From Athripsodes cinereus (taxonomy: Eukaryota > Arthropoda > Insecta > Trichoptera > Leptoceridae): a stretch of 64,000 bases of DNA. The notes beneath the pieces were generated by a model. It saw only the letters and a list, made by a program, of their open reading frames with translations, was not told the DNA's origin and ran no database searches. The position numbers and the translations under genes are program-made. The number at the start of each line of letters is the position of its first letter. Within the stretch, counting starts at the first letter, position 1. The DNA lies in NCBI GenBank assembly GCA_947579605.1, contig OX388322.1, forward strand, positions 11,284,001 through 11,348,000, in the 5' to 3' direction. Positions 1 through 12,400 of this stretch are shown here, in pieces.

Positions 1-2
1 GA

Positions 3-2030
3 ATCACGTCAGGTACATGCGGGTCTTCCACAGGGGTCTGTTATCAGCCCTATCCTATACAATCTTTACACCTATGATCTAGACCGTGCTGTTGGGGATC
101 CTTGCAGGGTATTGCAGTATGCTGACGATTTCTTCATATATATGGAATGTAGGGATGTTTTGGATTCGGAGGGGATCCTTAATTCTAATATGGACCGTCT
201 CTCTACTTGGTTTGATAATACATACATACATACATACATCTTCTTCCCCTTGTCCTAGTTGGGTCGGGGGCCCATTGCGCCTAGGTACTTCCTCCAGAGA
301 TCCCTGTCCACTGCTGCTTCCAGGACCTCTGGCCACTCCAAACCAAACCTTTCAACTTAATATAATAATGGTTTGATAATAATGGATTGGAAATCTCCGT
401 CCATAAGTGTGAGGTTGTCATATTCTCAAAAAAAAAGGTGGTCCCTAGAATCGATATCCGATGTGGTGGAAATTCCATCCCTACAAAGAATTCTGTCAGA
501 GTACTGGGGGTAATATTGGACGCTAAACTCTCTTGGAATTTGTATGTTGATCACATTTGCAGTAGAAGCTTGATTGGTCTCAACGCTATGAGAGCTGTGT
601 CACGCGTTTGGTGGGGGTGCCACCCTTCGGTCCAAAGGCTGTTTTATAATGCTTATGTTAGAAGTCAGTTAGACTTAGCTAGCTTTCTTATCGAACCGAC
701 CTCCAAAAATAATCTTCTGAAGCTGGAGCGTGTACAGTCACAGGGACTTAGAATTATTTTGGGTGCGATGAGGTCCTCCCCTGTAAATGCTCTGCAAGTG
801 GAGGCGGGGGAGCCACCCTTGCCTCTACGTAGAAAGCTTCTCGCAGATAAATTCTACCTGGGTCGCTGGAGGACTCACAATCATCCACTCATTCCAAAAT
901 TACAAAAGTTGGATGCGCTGTGTGAGTCTTCGGTCTTCTGGAGGAATAAACATCCCCCACACCTTGTCGTGAGTGCCCGCTCGTACCACTCTTTGGTCGC
1001 AAGGACTCCCAGCCACAATAAGTTACCCATATATTTGGCCGACCATCAGGTCCTTTCACTGCGACCAAATATTCTCTTGTCTTTGGGAGTTGAGAATGGC
1101 CCTTTTGCCCCGATGGAGTTTTGTTCGGCAATTGAGAGTCGCTGGAGGGGTTATCACTTGATTTTCACTGACGGTTCTAAACATCCTGATTACCCGCACG
1201 TTGGTGCGGCTTTTTACTCAGATTCTGAAAAGATATTCAGACTATTCCAGTTGCCGAGAGAAGTATCAGTCTTCACAGCCGAATGTATCGCTATATTAGA
1301 GGCGCTTGGTTTTATATTGGAGACCCATGCTCCTTCCTCGAGGATCTTAATTCTGAGTGATAGTCAGAGCGCCCTGGAGAGTCTCAAGTCCTCACCATTT
1401 AATCACCCTGATGACACCATATGCCTACAAATTAGGGAACGTTTGGTCAGGTGTAGGGATAGAGGAGTTGATGTCACAATGGCTTGGATTCCGAGCCATT
1501 GTGGCATACCTGGAAACGAATTAGCAGATAGGTTTGCAAAGATGGCCTTGGAGTCGGGAAGCAAAGTCCATTCGACCATCCCGGTTAACGATTTGCTGCC
1601 ACTTGCTCAGGAGGGATTGTATCAGGAATGGCAGCTGCTGTGGGAGACCTCTTCTAGGTCTAAAGGCAGATTTTATGCTGCAATCCAGCCCCAAATATTC
1701 AAAAAGCCTTGGTTCTCCAGTATTAAACTGAACAAATTTGAGACCTCGTCCATTTGCCGTATGCGTATTGGACATGTCTGTTTGAGAGCACACCTATTTA
1801 AAATCAATGTGGTGGAAAGCCCATTATGCGACTGTGAATGGGCGGAGGAAGACCTAGATCATGTTTTTTTGCAGTGTCCAATCAATGACCGATATCCAGA
1901 CTTTCTCAAGGACCTCCGTGGGTTGGGGGTTCAGCTACCTGTAAGCGTCCCATATCTTCTGGCCCTGAATTGCAGACCTATATTCAAGCTGCTCACTAGG
2001 TTTTTGGAGCTGAATGAGATTAAACTATGA
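3..2030 (+). pseudogene. Non-LTR retrotransposon ORF2 (RT C-terminal half plus RNase H), split by an insertion
   Basis: Reading frame 3 opens inside a reverse transcriptase: GLPQGSVISPILYNLY is the palm motif and YADD (near 118-130) the catalytic box. The frame is cut at 220 by a 148-bp foreign fragment and resumes at 382. The downstream 547-codon stretch (387-2030) holds the RT thumb region and then RNase H, with the DEDD residues visible at D262, E299, D325 and D381 of that stretch (TDGS, FTAE, SDSQSAL, NELAD). A C-terminal Cys/His motif, CDCEW...DHVF.QC, follows. This order (RT, RNase H, CCHC) fits I/jockey/R1-type LINEs that reverse-transcribe their own RNA at a nicked target. The 5' part lies outside the window, and the copy is interrupted and so not functional as it stands. 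Clade is not certain. Confidence 0.88.
221..368 (-). mobile_element. 5'-truncated LINE 3' end inserted in the LINE ORF, 13-bp TSD
   Basis: The 13-bp tggtttgataata occurs at 208-220 and again at 369-381. Removing one copy and the 148 bp between restores the host LINE reading frame. Read on the minus strand, the insert resembles a LINE C-terminus (DRDLWRKYL.AMGPRPN) followed by a (atgt)n tail, so it is a short 5'-truncated LINE insertion. A plus-strand relative of the same 3' end lies near 5533-5617. Confidence 0.8.
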
Positions 2031-2186
2031 TTAACTGGTTTCTCTAGATAATATATATTTGCGTAAGTAGGTCTAAGCAAATGGAGTTTTGGGTTACTCT
2101 ATGTGAAGAGTTCATACTGTTTCCTGGCGAAAACACTCTAAATGGGTGAAAAGCCAAACAAAATAAGAAGAAGAAGAAGAAGAAGA
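2031..2186 (+). mobile_element. LINE 3' UTR with (aag)n tail
   Basis: After the ORF2 stop the sequence runs about 135 bp and ends in agaagaagaagaagaagaag (about 2166-2186). A simple-repeat 3' tail is usual for this kind of LINE. The next element begins immediately afterwards. Confidence 0.6.
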
Positions 2187-2312
2187 TTCTGACATTCAAT
2201 ACAAATTCATAGAGAATTAAACAAATAATAAGATAAAACTTGTTTATGGTCGTTTCAGTGAAAGGACCTTTCATCAAAATTATGACGAGTGGAAATCGTA
2301 TGTGAATGCCCC
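2186..2312 (-). mobile_element. Partial TTAA-MITE copy, inverted relative to its neighbour
   Basis: The stretch from attctgacattcaatac to tcatcaaaattatgacgag is the reverse complement of 2430-2545 in the adjoining copy, with few differences. The two form a head-to-head foldback around 2313. It lacks one terminus. Confidence 0.75.
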
Positions 2313-2316
2313 TAAA

Positions 2317-2787
2317 GGGTCGTTCACATACGTTCACTTTCAGTGATCACTCCGGATGATCCTCCAAGATGAACAGGTGTAAACGGGCGTTTCATCGCTA
2401 GTGATCACTAGCGATGACGGAGGAAAGAGATTACCACTCGTCATAATTTTGATGAAAGGTCCTTTCACTGAAACGACCATAAACAAGTTTCATCTTATTA
2501 TTTGTTTTATTCTCTATGAATTTGTATTGAATGTCAGAATTATGTACAAAATTATTATGCAGTCGAGAGCTATATTAATTTATTTTAAGTGTTATTTTTC
2601 ATTTTTGAATTTGTTTAATTATTTTTATACGTAAATACGTCAAACTACATACAACATGAGTGAGAAAGTGGACATGGCAGTGAAAACATAGGATGAACAA
2701 ATGTGAACAAACGTGTTCACTTTCGATGAACAGGTTTGACCCTGACACTCTGGATGATCATCCAAAGAGAAGCAATGTGAATGCTAC
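2317..2787 (+). mobile_element. TTAA-flanked MITE, copy 1 (piggyBac-like target)
   Basis: The element runs from gggtcgttcacatacgttc to agcaatgtgaatgctac, followed by TTAA (2788-2791); the left flank is degenerate (CTAA). The termini are imperfect inverted repeats built on gttcac and ggatgatc blocks. The same element is present as 50982-51453 (opposite strand) and as a fragment at 55812-55999. Its longest ORF is not conserved as a protein, so it looks non-autonomous. Confidence 0.75.
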
Positions 2788-2791
2788 TTAA

Positions 2792-3288
2792 GCTTTGAAA
2801 TCTCACATTTGACAACAGTGGGGCCTACCATCTCATATAGTGCCGCAATGTGAATGCTACTTTATATAAAAATCTATGGTTTTGCCGATAGCATAGATAT
2901 AATATGGCCGATAGATGCTTCTCCTTCTAACACAGTTATCTCCTGTTCACACAGTAGTGGAAGATGACGTCACACATTCACGAGGTTTGGACATCCTTAT
3001 TCTATGTAATTCTCGATCTTAACTATAGGATTTCATTCGGAACAAACTAATCATTCCGGATATTAGATGTCGTGGATGTTGCCGTACACCTATATTTTTT
3101 AGTGTGGCCATAAATTTGAAATCTTTTTTCACGATTTTACACCTATAATAAATTCAAACTAAAATAACGTTCCAAAATTTTATAAGTAAGTTCACTTGAA
3201 CTAACATTCGTATTCTATTATGATACAAGTTGTATATAATTCTAATAAGGAACAATTTTAGAATTTCTAGAACCCCAGTGTAGACTGG
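2792..3288. other. Intergenic stretch without a recognised gene
   Basis: AT-rich. A second gcaatgtgaatgctactt (about 2848-2865) is a leftover MITE end. Nothing else is recognised. Confidence 0.5.
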
Positions 3289-3551
3289 AGACCATTAAAG
3301 GATGACGTCACAGAAAAATGTTTGGAGGAGAACAACGGAACAAAAACAAAACAAATAAAAAGGTGAAAAGAATACCTAATACAGTAATAATAAAAAAAAC
3401 TGTCAATGTCGTTTTTGTTATTATTTTGTCGTCTGACTTTCTTTTTTCTCTTATAGCATAACATCCTACAAGGATGATTTGCGCAATCTGACGGTTTGCC
3501 CTCCAAGCAAAAGCAAATCCATAGACAAGACCACGTGACCTTTAATGGTCT
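3289..3551. mobile_element. Short TIR element (MITE)
   Basis: Left end agaccattaaaggatgacgt and right end acgtgacctttaatggtct are inverted repeats (perfect over agaccattaaagg) 263 bp apart. No clean target duplication and no coding capacity, so the superfamily is unassigned. Confidence 0.55.
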
Positions 3552-4749
3552 ATTTTAGTTAGTGCACACTAAAAATGAAATAGAATCGGGCGTAATAGGT
3601 ATTAGTGGATTTTACTTTTAAAAAAAATGGGATTTGATGGCACTAAATATATTTGATTAAATCCATCTTATAAAACTCCTCTCCGTAGTACAACGTAAAA
3701 ACAGGTTTCCTTTATATATAAAGTATTTTTTTAGAAATCATAATTTTGCTCTATTGCGGATGGATTGTCATGAAATAAAACTAGAAGTGATTTAGAAGAT
3801 TGACCCATAAAAAAAATATAATTGGCATATTATTACCTCCTTCAAAGTGGATTGTTGACCATGTTTAAAATCTTACTAAGATATGTTTATAATTTCTTAT
3901 CTATTATAATACTGTATGTATAAATTTATTAAAGTAACAAAAAAAAATATCTTGTATGACTTATTACTACTACCACCTATTATAGGTGGCATTGTTAATA
4001 AATCATACAAGAATAAAAATGGTATTATAGATGGCAGTGTTTATTATTCCAAACCATTAATACCCACCCTTTAGATCAGGGGATGAGGAGGTATATAACC
4101 TTTTTAAGTCCTTGAGATATCGCCCTAAGCTGGTAGGCACAGGGTTCCAGATCCAGATCTTAGGCAACATCACGTCATCAATCCTTCAACACCGCATTAA
4201 CTCATGTTTTTTTTTTATTATGTGAGATTGATTTTACTTAAAAACTCAACAAATGTGCTTATTCTTATCTCACCTCCAATATCACTCATAAACAAGTGAA
4301 TGACTTCACAAAAAATACAATAAAAAAACTACCTTGTCTTTGCTTCGCTTGGTTGCAGAAAAATCTAAAAAATCAAGCAGTCTATTGATCTATTTTTATC
4401 TTCCCTTAGATAAAACAATCAATGCTTTTCAATCTACTGATGTCTATCTGTTATATACTTACAACCAAAGATATACTAGATCTGTAATTCAAATAAAAAA
4501 TTGGTCATGCAGTCAATATAATTTTGCATCCAGTTTTAAACTGACGTTAGTTGTAAGACAATACATTGCTAATACTTGGAGGTCATCGATGTTGGAACAC
4601 AAAAAAGCCATCTAGTATACCTTACAACAATGAAAATACACTTTATCCTAAAGAAATTAATCTTCACACTTTATCAAAATTTAAGTCTTCATAGAAAGTG
4701 TGGTATGTGGTAAAATTTTCCATGAAAAATTGAAGATACTCTACAACAG
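3552..4749. other. Gene-free stretch with a hairpin
   Basis: No supported gene. At 3952-4010 an inverted repeat, cttgtatgacttatt paired with aataaatcatacaag around a smaller ccacctattataggtgg, would form a hairpin of about 59 nt. The ORF at 4334-4615 shows no recognisable domain. Confidence 0.5.
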
Positions 4750-5020
4750 TGCTCCGCAACCTTTTCTCATTTACGGCACCCCAAAATTCTTCCTCGAACT
4801 CCGCGGCACACAAAAAGCTCAAATATATAGGTATTAAATTGATACACACATTTTAAAATATTTTTTATGTAATAATTATTTAATAACAATAATTATTTAA
4901 AACAATAATTATTATATACAATATTTTTAAAAATAATTTGTCATTGTGTATACATAATGAAAAATTTCAAATACATTACATTTTACTGCGGCACACCTGT
5001 ATTCAGTTCACGGCACACCT
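4750..5020. mobile_element. hAT-like MITE fragment
   Basis: cagtgctccgcaacctttt near 4747, followed by cggcaccccaaaattcttcc and later tgcggcacacc/cacggcacacc motifs, resembles the termini of arthropod hAT-type MITEs. Both boundaries are unclear. Confidence 0.3.
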
Positions 5021-5218
5021 AAGCTGATATTAGCTACTAGTCCTTGCTGCTTGACAATAAATAAACACTCAGCATTTCCAACATTCATATCAGAACATAA
5101 GGACAGAATCCAGGAACCAACTTACTCTACCGTTATTTACTCTGTCTACTCTAAGAATAATGAAATGTACACTCACACAGTAAAACTTAAAAATATTTCA
5201 TATACCTAAATAAAATAT

Positions 5219-8100
5219 TTATCTAATATGTTGTTCCCACTCTAGAGACTCTGATTTGGCGATTGGCTGGCCACTGACATCTTCCTGTTCAGGTTCTCTG
5301 AAAAAAAAAATTGACTCAACTAACACTCTAAAAAAGATAATATTTATTTATAAATCTATTCATTGCGACACTAACTCACACAAAGCGAGTGTACGGTTTT
5401 TCTTAAAAGTTGTAGAGGGGGGCAAAAATCAATGAACTGGCCCAGAATAAGCTAAATATGATAATATAATATAGTGATTATGCTACTTAAGATGCTGCTG
5501 GGTAACCAGAACTCCAAGATAAAACCATGGGTAAGATTCTAGAAAGGAAGTATCTGGATGCAATGGGTCACCGACCTAACAAAAATAGGTGGTTGAGGAT
5601 ATATGTATGTATGTAAAACGCAATCGTGCATGTTTTACAAGACACTAGAATAGGAAGATTATTATAATTAATTACTCAATTATGGTTATTATGAAATACA
5701 TAGGTAATTTCATACTTCTAAAATTTTTTAACAAGCTGTAGAAACAACCTAACAAAATATGTCAAGATCTTAATAAAAATATACATCCGAAAGTCGTAAA
5801 TATCTGATAAAAAAAATTGAGATTATCTAGGTTAAATCCTGTACAGATACAAGAGATACATATCTCCAGATATATAACATGAGGCACATCTGCACATCTT
5901 AAGTCCATTTACATATCAGAAACTGCACGTTTTATATAGTGATTAGTTTTTTAGGGTTACTCTGTAGTTCATTTGGTAAATTTAGTCCTTTGAATTTATT
6001 TATTCCTAAGATAATCTAATTCAACTAACGGACAAAATTACATGTACATCAAAAATTATTAAATTATAGAAAAATTACGTTTGCTCCATTTTAATTTGAT
6101 ACAGATTGTTGGAATCTGCAGATTGCTGCTCAGTATCTGAAATCAAGTTTCAATAGATAAGCTTATGAAGAATGTAACATAATATGGTTCTATAAAATGA
6201 GTTTATTTAAATATGTGAGAATGAAACCTGGAAATGGCTCAGCATCCTCGTAGTTTGTGATATTTGTGTCTGTGAAGTTAGTCTCAGGTTCACACTCGGG
6301 AAAATAAAATGTAGTCATGTTGTTGGCTTTGGCTTGTAATATTTTATACATTTCTCTATAGGGAGCCAATGCATCTTCTAATTCTTTGTTAAAATTAATA
6401 CTTCGTTCCATAAATGGATCTTCAATAAAAAATAAGTCTCCCAGTTGCTTAGCCAGTAAGAAACCTTTCTCCAAAGTCTCGAGCATCTGTTGTGACTTGA
6501 GACAAGCATTAGTCTCATTGCTCTTATCATCCATGGCAGTGGCCTGAACAAGTTCCTTATACTCTTCATCAGAGATATCTAAATTATGTGAATCTAACAA
6601 CTCTTCTATATCATTTACTTGCAAATCTTCAAAACCATCACCTTTGACAAGACGACCCAATTTAGCAATTTTCTTTGCCTCATTCTTAACGGTGGGTAAC
6701 AATGAGTTGGAGGAGACTCCTTTCCTCCATAATACTCTCCAACATACATTAATAAGAGCAGGTTTCATTTCATTCAGTGACTCCTTTATATTCCTAATGC
6801 AGTCCGATATAGAATAAGCATCCCACGTACGGTTTAAGTGACTAGGTTTTATGTCCGTTACATCAATCAAATGCTGAAGTACTCTCCGTGTGTACAGAGC
6901 CTTGAACGTAAAATTAATGCCCTGTTCCATGGGCTGAAGATAACAACTAGTGTTTGTAGGGAAAAACATTACTTCTATGTTTGGGTGTGCAAACTGTAAT
7001 TCTTCTGGATGGCACAAAGCATCATCTAGAACTAAAAGTACTTTAAACTCCAAGTTTTTAGAAACTAGGTAGCGTTGAACATCGTGGACAAAACAATTGT
7101 GAAACCATTCATTGAATAATTTAGCAGTAATGCCAGCTCGCTTTTGGGTTTTCCAAAAAACTGGCAAATGGAATTTATTCTTGTCTTTCAGACCACTAGG
7201 ATTTTGCACTCTATAAATGACCATAGGCTTCACCATGAAATCTCCTGATGTATTAGCACAGAGTAGTACGGTCATCCTGTCATTACCTGCTTTATATCCC
7301 GGGTTAATGTTATCACGCTTTGCCAGGCAAGTTTTGGAAGGCATCCTCTTCCAAAATAATTTTGATTCATCTGCATTGAACACCTGTTCAGGTTTGTAAT
7401 TTCTATTTTTGATGAGAGTAGCAAAATCCTTAGTGAACCTATCGGCAGATTCATAATCCACATTATTAGAAGAGTCTAAGAAGCTAGAATCCTGTTTATA
7501 TTTTTTATTTCCTTCACAAGTATCCACATCTACAGAGGCAGCATTATGTAGAGAAGAAGTTCCTACCATATCAACATCTACAAGTAGAGCCTGCTTAGAG
7601 TCAGTACCTCCTGACCGCTTGTATTGCTCATATCTCTTCTTGAAATTCATGAACCATCCCTTGGAGGCTAGAAATGGAGTATCTTTATTTGACTGAGTGG
7701 GTGTAGTATCTAATACCTGATCATGTAACTGTTTGGCTTTTTCTTGTATGGCTGCCATATCTACCACTTGTCCCCGGCTTTCTTCTTCACTTAGCCAAGC
7801 CATCAAAGATCTCTCCATCTTCCTCAATGTGTAATTAAATAAAGTCACCTTTGCACACTTGGATACTCCCGCTGCAAGACTTGCCCTTATCCGTGCCTCC
7901 ATTTTCTTGATAGATCTTACTGTAGACTCATTTATTTTCAGCGCTTTTGCAACTGCTGTTGAACCCTCTCCATTCTTTAACAAATCCAATATTTCTGCCT
8001 TTTGTCCCAGAGTTAGGGATATTTTCCTCCTTTTCTTTCCATGTTTATATTTCGTTTTAGGGCTTTTAACATCTTCATCAATTTCGTCCAGTGGATCCAT
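5219..8100 (-). CDS. Tigger/CENP-B-like transposase-derived protein, three exons
   Basis: Exon 1 is 8100-6228, exon 2 6136-6079, exon 3 5297-5219. The phases (1, then 2) fit GT-AG junctions and give about 669 aa. The N-terminus has a basic stretch and a helix-turn-helix of psq/CENP-B type (about 25-60, KINESTVRSIKK), then a CENP-B-type second DNA-binding region (about 90-165). The DDE_1 core follows: first Asp in FNADES; second in VLDDALCHP, where the family usually reads DNAxxH; third position QPMEQG, where the family usually has QPMDQG. The C-terminus is acidic, and exons 2-3 add a Glu/Gln-rich tail (DTEQQSADSNN, EPEQEDVSGQP). Such proteins bind DNA in the nucleus. The intact frame, introns and altered D2/D3 neighbourhood suggest a domesticated host gene. 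No TIRs were found beside it. If exons 2-3 are wrong, the ORF ends at 6190. Confidence 0.75.
5510..5617 (+). mobile_element. LINE 3'-end fragment with (atgt)n tail
   Basis: The plus strand translates to RKYLDAMGHRPNK followed by a short tail and tatatgtatgtatgtaaaa. This matches the C-terminus of the small LINE fragment at 221-368. It lies in the second intron of the Tigger-derived gene, in antisense orientation to it. Confidence 0.5.
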
Positions 8101-8490
8101 CGGATATCTTTCTCCAACTTCAAAATTTAAAGAAATAAGAAATCAAAAAGCATTAATAATAAAAAGAACGATATATGTTAAGTATTCAGAATGTTTTCAA
8201 TTTGTTCAATATAAACATAATATTATGATAGATCAAACCGGCTGATTACGAAGCGAAACACGACAATCGTAGAATAATAAATTTACCGATTATAGAAAAA
8301 TAATACTGCATAACATTTAATCGGTGAAATATATTTAAGTACAAGTACAATATTATGGAGTATATCAATAGCCAAAGTCATAAAAAGTATAAAAGTTTTA
8401 TAAAGTAGAAAATAAGATTACAACTCTCAATTTTTTATTGCCATTTCTGATTCTGACCATAGAACAATAATACATTATTTGCCATAGAAA
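8101..8490. other. 5' flank of the Tigger-derived gene
   Basis: AT-rich sequence upstream of the minus-strand start codon. No core promoter motif stands out. Confidence 0.4.
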
Positions 8491-8496
8491 TGTTTG

Positions 8497-8720
8497 TGCG
8501 CATCCTTACAGTACCTTTTTCTACCATGTAAAGGGTATTTGTACCGACTATTGTTTACTTTAAAAATATTACACGTTTAATTTCTAACTCCCCCTCCCCC
8601 CCGTCACCAAATTTTCATAATGATAAATTTGAAATATTTCAAAAACTCTTTTTTTCCGGTTTTAATTTAACTCCGGTTTTCTTAAAGAATGTTCACAATG
8701 TAGCGGGTATTTGTACAGAC
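8497..8720 (-). repeat. Diverged copy of the 165-bp hAT-MITE monomer
   Basis: gggtatttgtaccgac, the polyC run cccctcccccccgtcacc, and aaatatttcaaaaactc followed by ccggttttctt reproduce, in reverse complement, the order of landmarks in the 165-bp monomer at 34920-35570. No TIR flanks it. Confidence 0.6.
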
Positions 8721-8819
8721 TAATGTTTATGTCAATATCTGGTGCTTTTACCGAATATCCGATACTTTAACTATGGATTCGTGTACACCCCACTTACGAC
8801 TCGTGCACTCACTTTTTTT

Positions 8820-8896
8820 AGTCACGCCATCGTAGACCCCCGTCGAGCCTCCCGAAGACCCCTGGGGGTCCACCTGGACCACTTTGGGAATCACTG
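8820..8896. mobile_element. hAT-like terminus fragment
   Basis: Reverse complement starts cagtgattcccaaagtgg then tccaggtggacccccagggg, a layout typical of hAT-family ends. Only one end is recognised. Confidence 0.35.
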
Positions 8897-9408
8897 ATCC
8901 AGAGTGATAGGTAATAAGTACCAACATTTTTTTTTATGGAAAATTTTGTGTGTATGGCAGCACACAAATTTTATGTCACTGTCAAAAGTCATGCTATTGT
9001 GGTCTTGTTTTTGTGACGAAAAATAATCATAAAATCATAACATATTAGATGCTTTCGCGGCTATCATTGTATTTGTCATGAAAATATTTTATTAAAAACC
9101 GTTCACCAACAAATTTATTGTGTTCTCCATCGATTTACTTCGTTATATAGCCGTGAAATCTGTTTGATTTTTTTTCAGTGTTGTGTTGTTTCAATCACGC
9201 TTGTAGAAAAAATATTTTAATTTTTTTTTGAGTTGGCTCGATTTCAAAAACTCGTCTGTGTTTTTATTATATTTAAAAATTTCCATTTTTAGATTTGTGT
9301 AGAATACGATAAAATTTGTACTGTCGATATGTGATGTATATATCAACAGAGTGTATCATTAACATTTGCATATATTAAAATGAGTATTTTTTATAATTTT
9401 ATTTGTAG

Positions 9409-12400
9409 ACGGCATATTTTGTCCATTATAGAAGATGCCAAAGATAAAAAGTCTGCAAGTATTAACTTATCAACATTTGATATTGAAGATTTGCCAGAGG
9501 AGTTATTTGAGTGTGAGAACATAGAACGAGTATATCTCCATTGTAACAAATTGACGTACATAAGCAGCAATATTATCCATCTCTCTCTGATCACCACTCT
9601 CACTCTAGACTACAATGCATTGACTAGTCTTCCTGCCGAGATAAGCAACTTGACCAACTTACAGAATCTAAACATAAGTCACAATCCTTTGAAGAAAATA
9701 CCACAAGTGTGTATGTATCTGCTACTTATAGAGATATTTGCCGTTCATCAATTTTGTTTGATTTATTTTGAAATATTCTCTTCCACTATGAGGTATTTTT
9801 ATTCCAAATGTTTGAAATCTTTCATAAATATTTAGAATTTATCTTGTTTAACATTCAGGTGGACTGAAGAAATTAGAGGTATTATGGTGTAACAGCATTG
9901 ACATAGAGTGTCTCCCAGAAGAGATTGGATGTCTCAAGGAACTAGATACATTTGGTGCTAGAGGGAATAAAATTAGGGAATTGCCTAAGTCATTTACGCA
10001 ACTTACTAAGTTAAGGTAGTGCAGCTTTACTGATAGTCTCTTGTGTGTATTGTGTATGTAGTAGTAGTAGTAGGTAAATACATTATTATACATGTTGTAT
10101 AATTAGGGAATTGCCTAAGTCATTTACGCAACTTACTAAGTTAAGGTAGTGCAGCTTTACTGATAGTCTCTTGTGTGTATTGTGTATGTAGTAGTAGTAG
10201 TAGTAGTAGGTAAATACATTATTATACATGTTGTATAATTAGGGAATTGCCTAAGTCATTTACGCAACTTACTAAGTTAAGGTAGTGCAGCTTTACTGAT
10301 AGTCTCTTGTGTGTATTGTGTATGTAGTAGTAGTAGTAGTAGTAGGTAAATACATTATTATACATGTTGTATAATTATGGAATTGCCTAAGTCATTTACG
10401 CAACTTACTAAGTTAAGGTAGTGCAGCTTTACTGATAGTCTCTTGTGTATGTAGTAGTAGTAGTAATAGTAGGTAAATACATTATTATACATGTTGTATA
10501 ATTAGGGAATTGCCTAAGTCATTTACGCAACTTACTAAGTTAAGGTAGTGCAGCTTTACTGATAGTCTCTTGTGTGTATTGTGTATGTAGTAGTAGTAGT
10601 AATAGTAGTAGGTAAATACATTATTATACATGTTGTATAATTAGGGAATTGCCTAAGTCATTTACGCAACTTACTAAGTTAAGGTAGTGCAGCTTTACTG
10701 ATAGTCTCTTGTGTGTATTGTGTATGTAGTAGTAGTAGTAATAGTAGTAGGTAAATACATTATTATACATGTTGTATAATTAGGGAATTGCCTAAGTCAT
10801 TTACGCAACTTACTAAGTTAAGGTAGTGCAGCTTTACTGATAGTCTCTTGTGTGTATTGTGTATGTAGTAGTAGTAGGTAAATACATTATTATACATGTT
10901 GTATAATTATTTTTCAGTTGGTTGACATTAGAGAACAATTTATTAAATAAATTACCCCAAGATGTACACAAACTGAAATCTCTAGTGCATCTCAATTTAA
11001 AGAACAATCAATTGAAAAGTCTTCCAATGAATCTGCGTAAATGTAAAAACATGCAATTCATATTTGTTGGGAACAATCAGGTGAGATATAAAACTTTTAA
11101 AGTTATTAATATTGTGAATTAAATACAAATATTATTACTAACTGCAAGGGAAACATTATTCTAGCTATATGAAAAGCATAATCTAGTTCAATATGTAGGC
11201 TAATTTATCAATATTTTCATTCAACGGCACAATGTAATAATACAATAAGTTTTAATCAATTGAGATACAAAGTAGGGTTGCAGGCCTTTGATTATAGTGA
11301 CAAATCAAATACAATTAAATTATTATGGGTCAATTACGTTATGATTAAATATTTATTGAAAGTCAGATGTAGATACATAAATCAGTACCAAAAGAAGTAG
11401 AAGAATCAAAATCAAATAGAGTATTTTAGGTCATTTGATGTGTACATGTTGTTGGATTTTGTTGCAGATTGATTTATTGAATTTCCATTATATATTGAAC
11501 ATCAGCTACATGAAACATCTCATATACATAGATGCCAGGGATAATCCATTCACTAAATGTACCAATCTCAAGGATAAGTTATTGGTATGTACATACATAC
11601 ATAATTATTTATTATTACAAACAAAATAAAACAACTAGAACCAAAAAATTGACAATGTATATTTATTTTAGTGATACTACTTTTGTTTTTTTAGAAATAA
11701 TATCTTAAAATTAAGGTGAGTTTTTTTCAAAAAAATTGAGGTGGTTGGAAGCCTGTTTAGTGTTAATTTGGTAAAACATTCAAAAGGTATGTGGTTCAGA
11801 TTCCACTGCAATTTTTTTCCACCTTTGCCTAGTTGCATTGAGATATCGATACCTTAATTCGCAGATTGGGTAACTCCATTTTTTGACAAAATGACTTAAT
11901 GATGCCATAATGTTGACTGTATTCCAACACACATGCTAGGTAAATTTGAAGAATCCAACGTTATTACAAATGCCCTAAAAAACACCTCAAGAAAATTGGG
12001 TAACTCCAATGTTAGTATTTACAACGCTGCAAATTGGGTAACTCCACCATTCTGTATGGAGACTTGCGAGAGATAGGTTGTGTATTAGGAATATTTTACA
12101 AAAAAGTGGTTTTGGATATCTTATCCTGTAAAAAAATGTTAGATAACTGTAACCATAAGTATCAGCTTTATTTTCTTAAATTTTTTAAAGTTTTTTTTAT
12201 CATTTGCTCCTTATGTGATGTAGTTAATATGTAAGGTACCTACTCACATTTTAAATAATGCAACTTTTGCAAGAGTTACTACGTGGAATTTAATTATTAC
12301 TGGATATGTTTGCGCACAAATTTTGAAGCTGATTTACTAATATTGTATTGTTTTTTAACACATATTATGTTATTATTTTATAGTCAAATAAAAAATCTAG

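Noticed and set aside
2401..2634. ORF shared by two loci (also 51079-51369)
   Set aside because: It lies inside the TTAA MITE, runs through its terminus and shows no domain; shared only because the element is repeated.
4334..4615. 93-codon plus-strand ORF
   Set aside because: No ATG at its start, no recognisable domain, and surrounding sequence shows no splice context.
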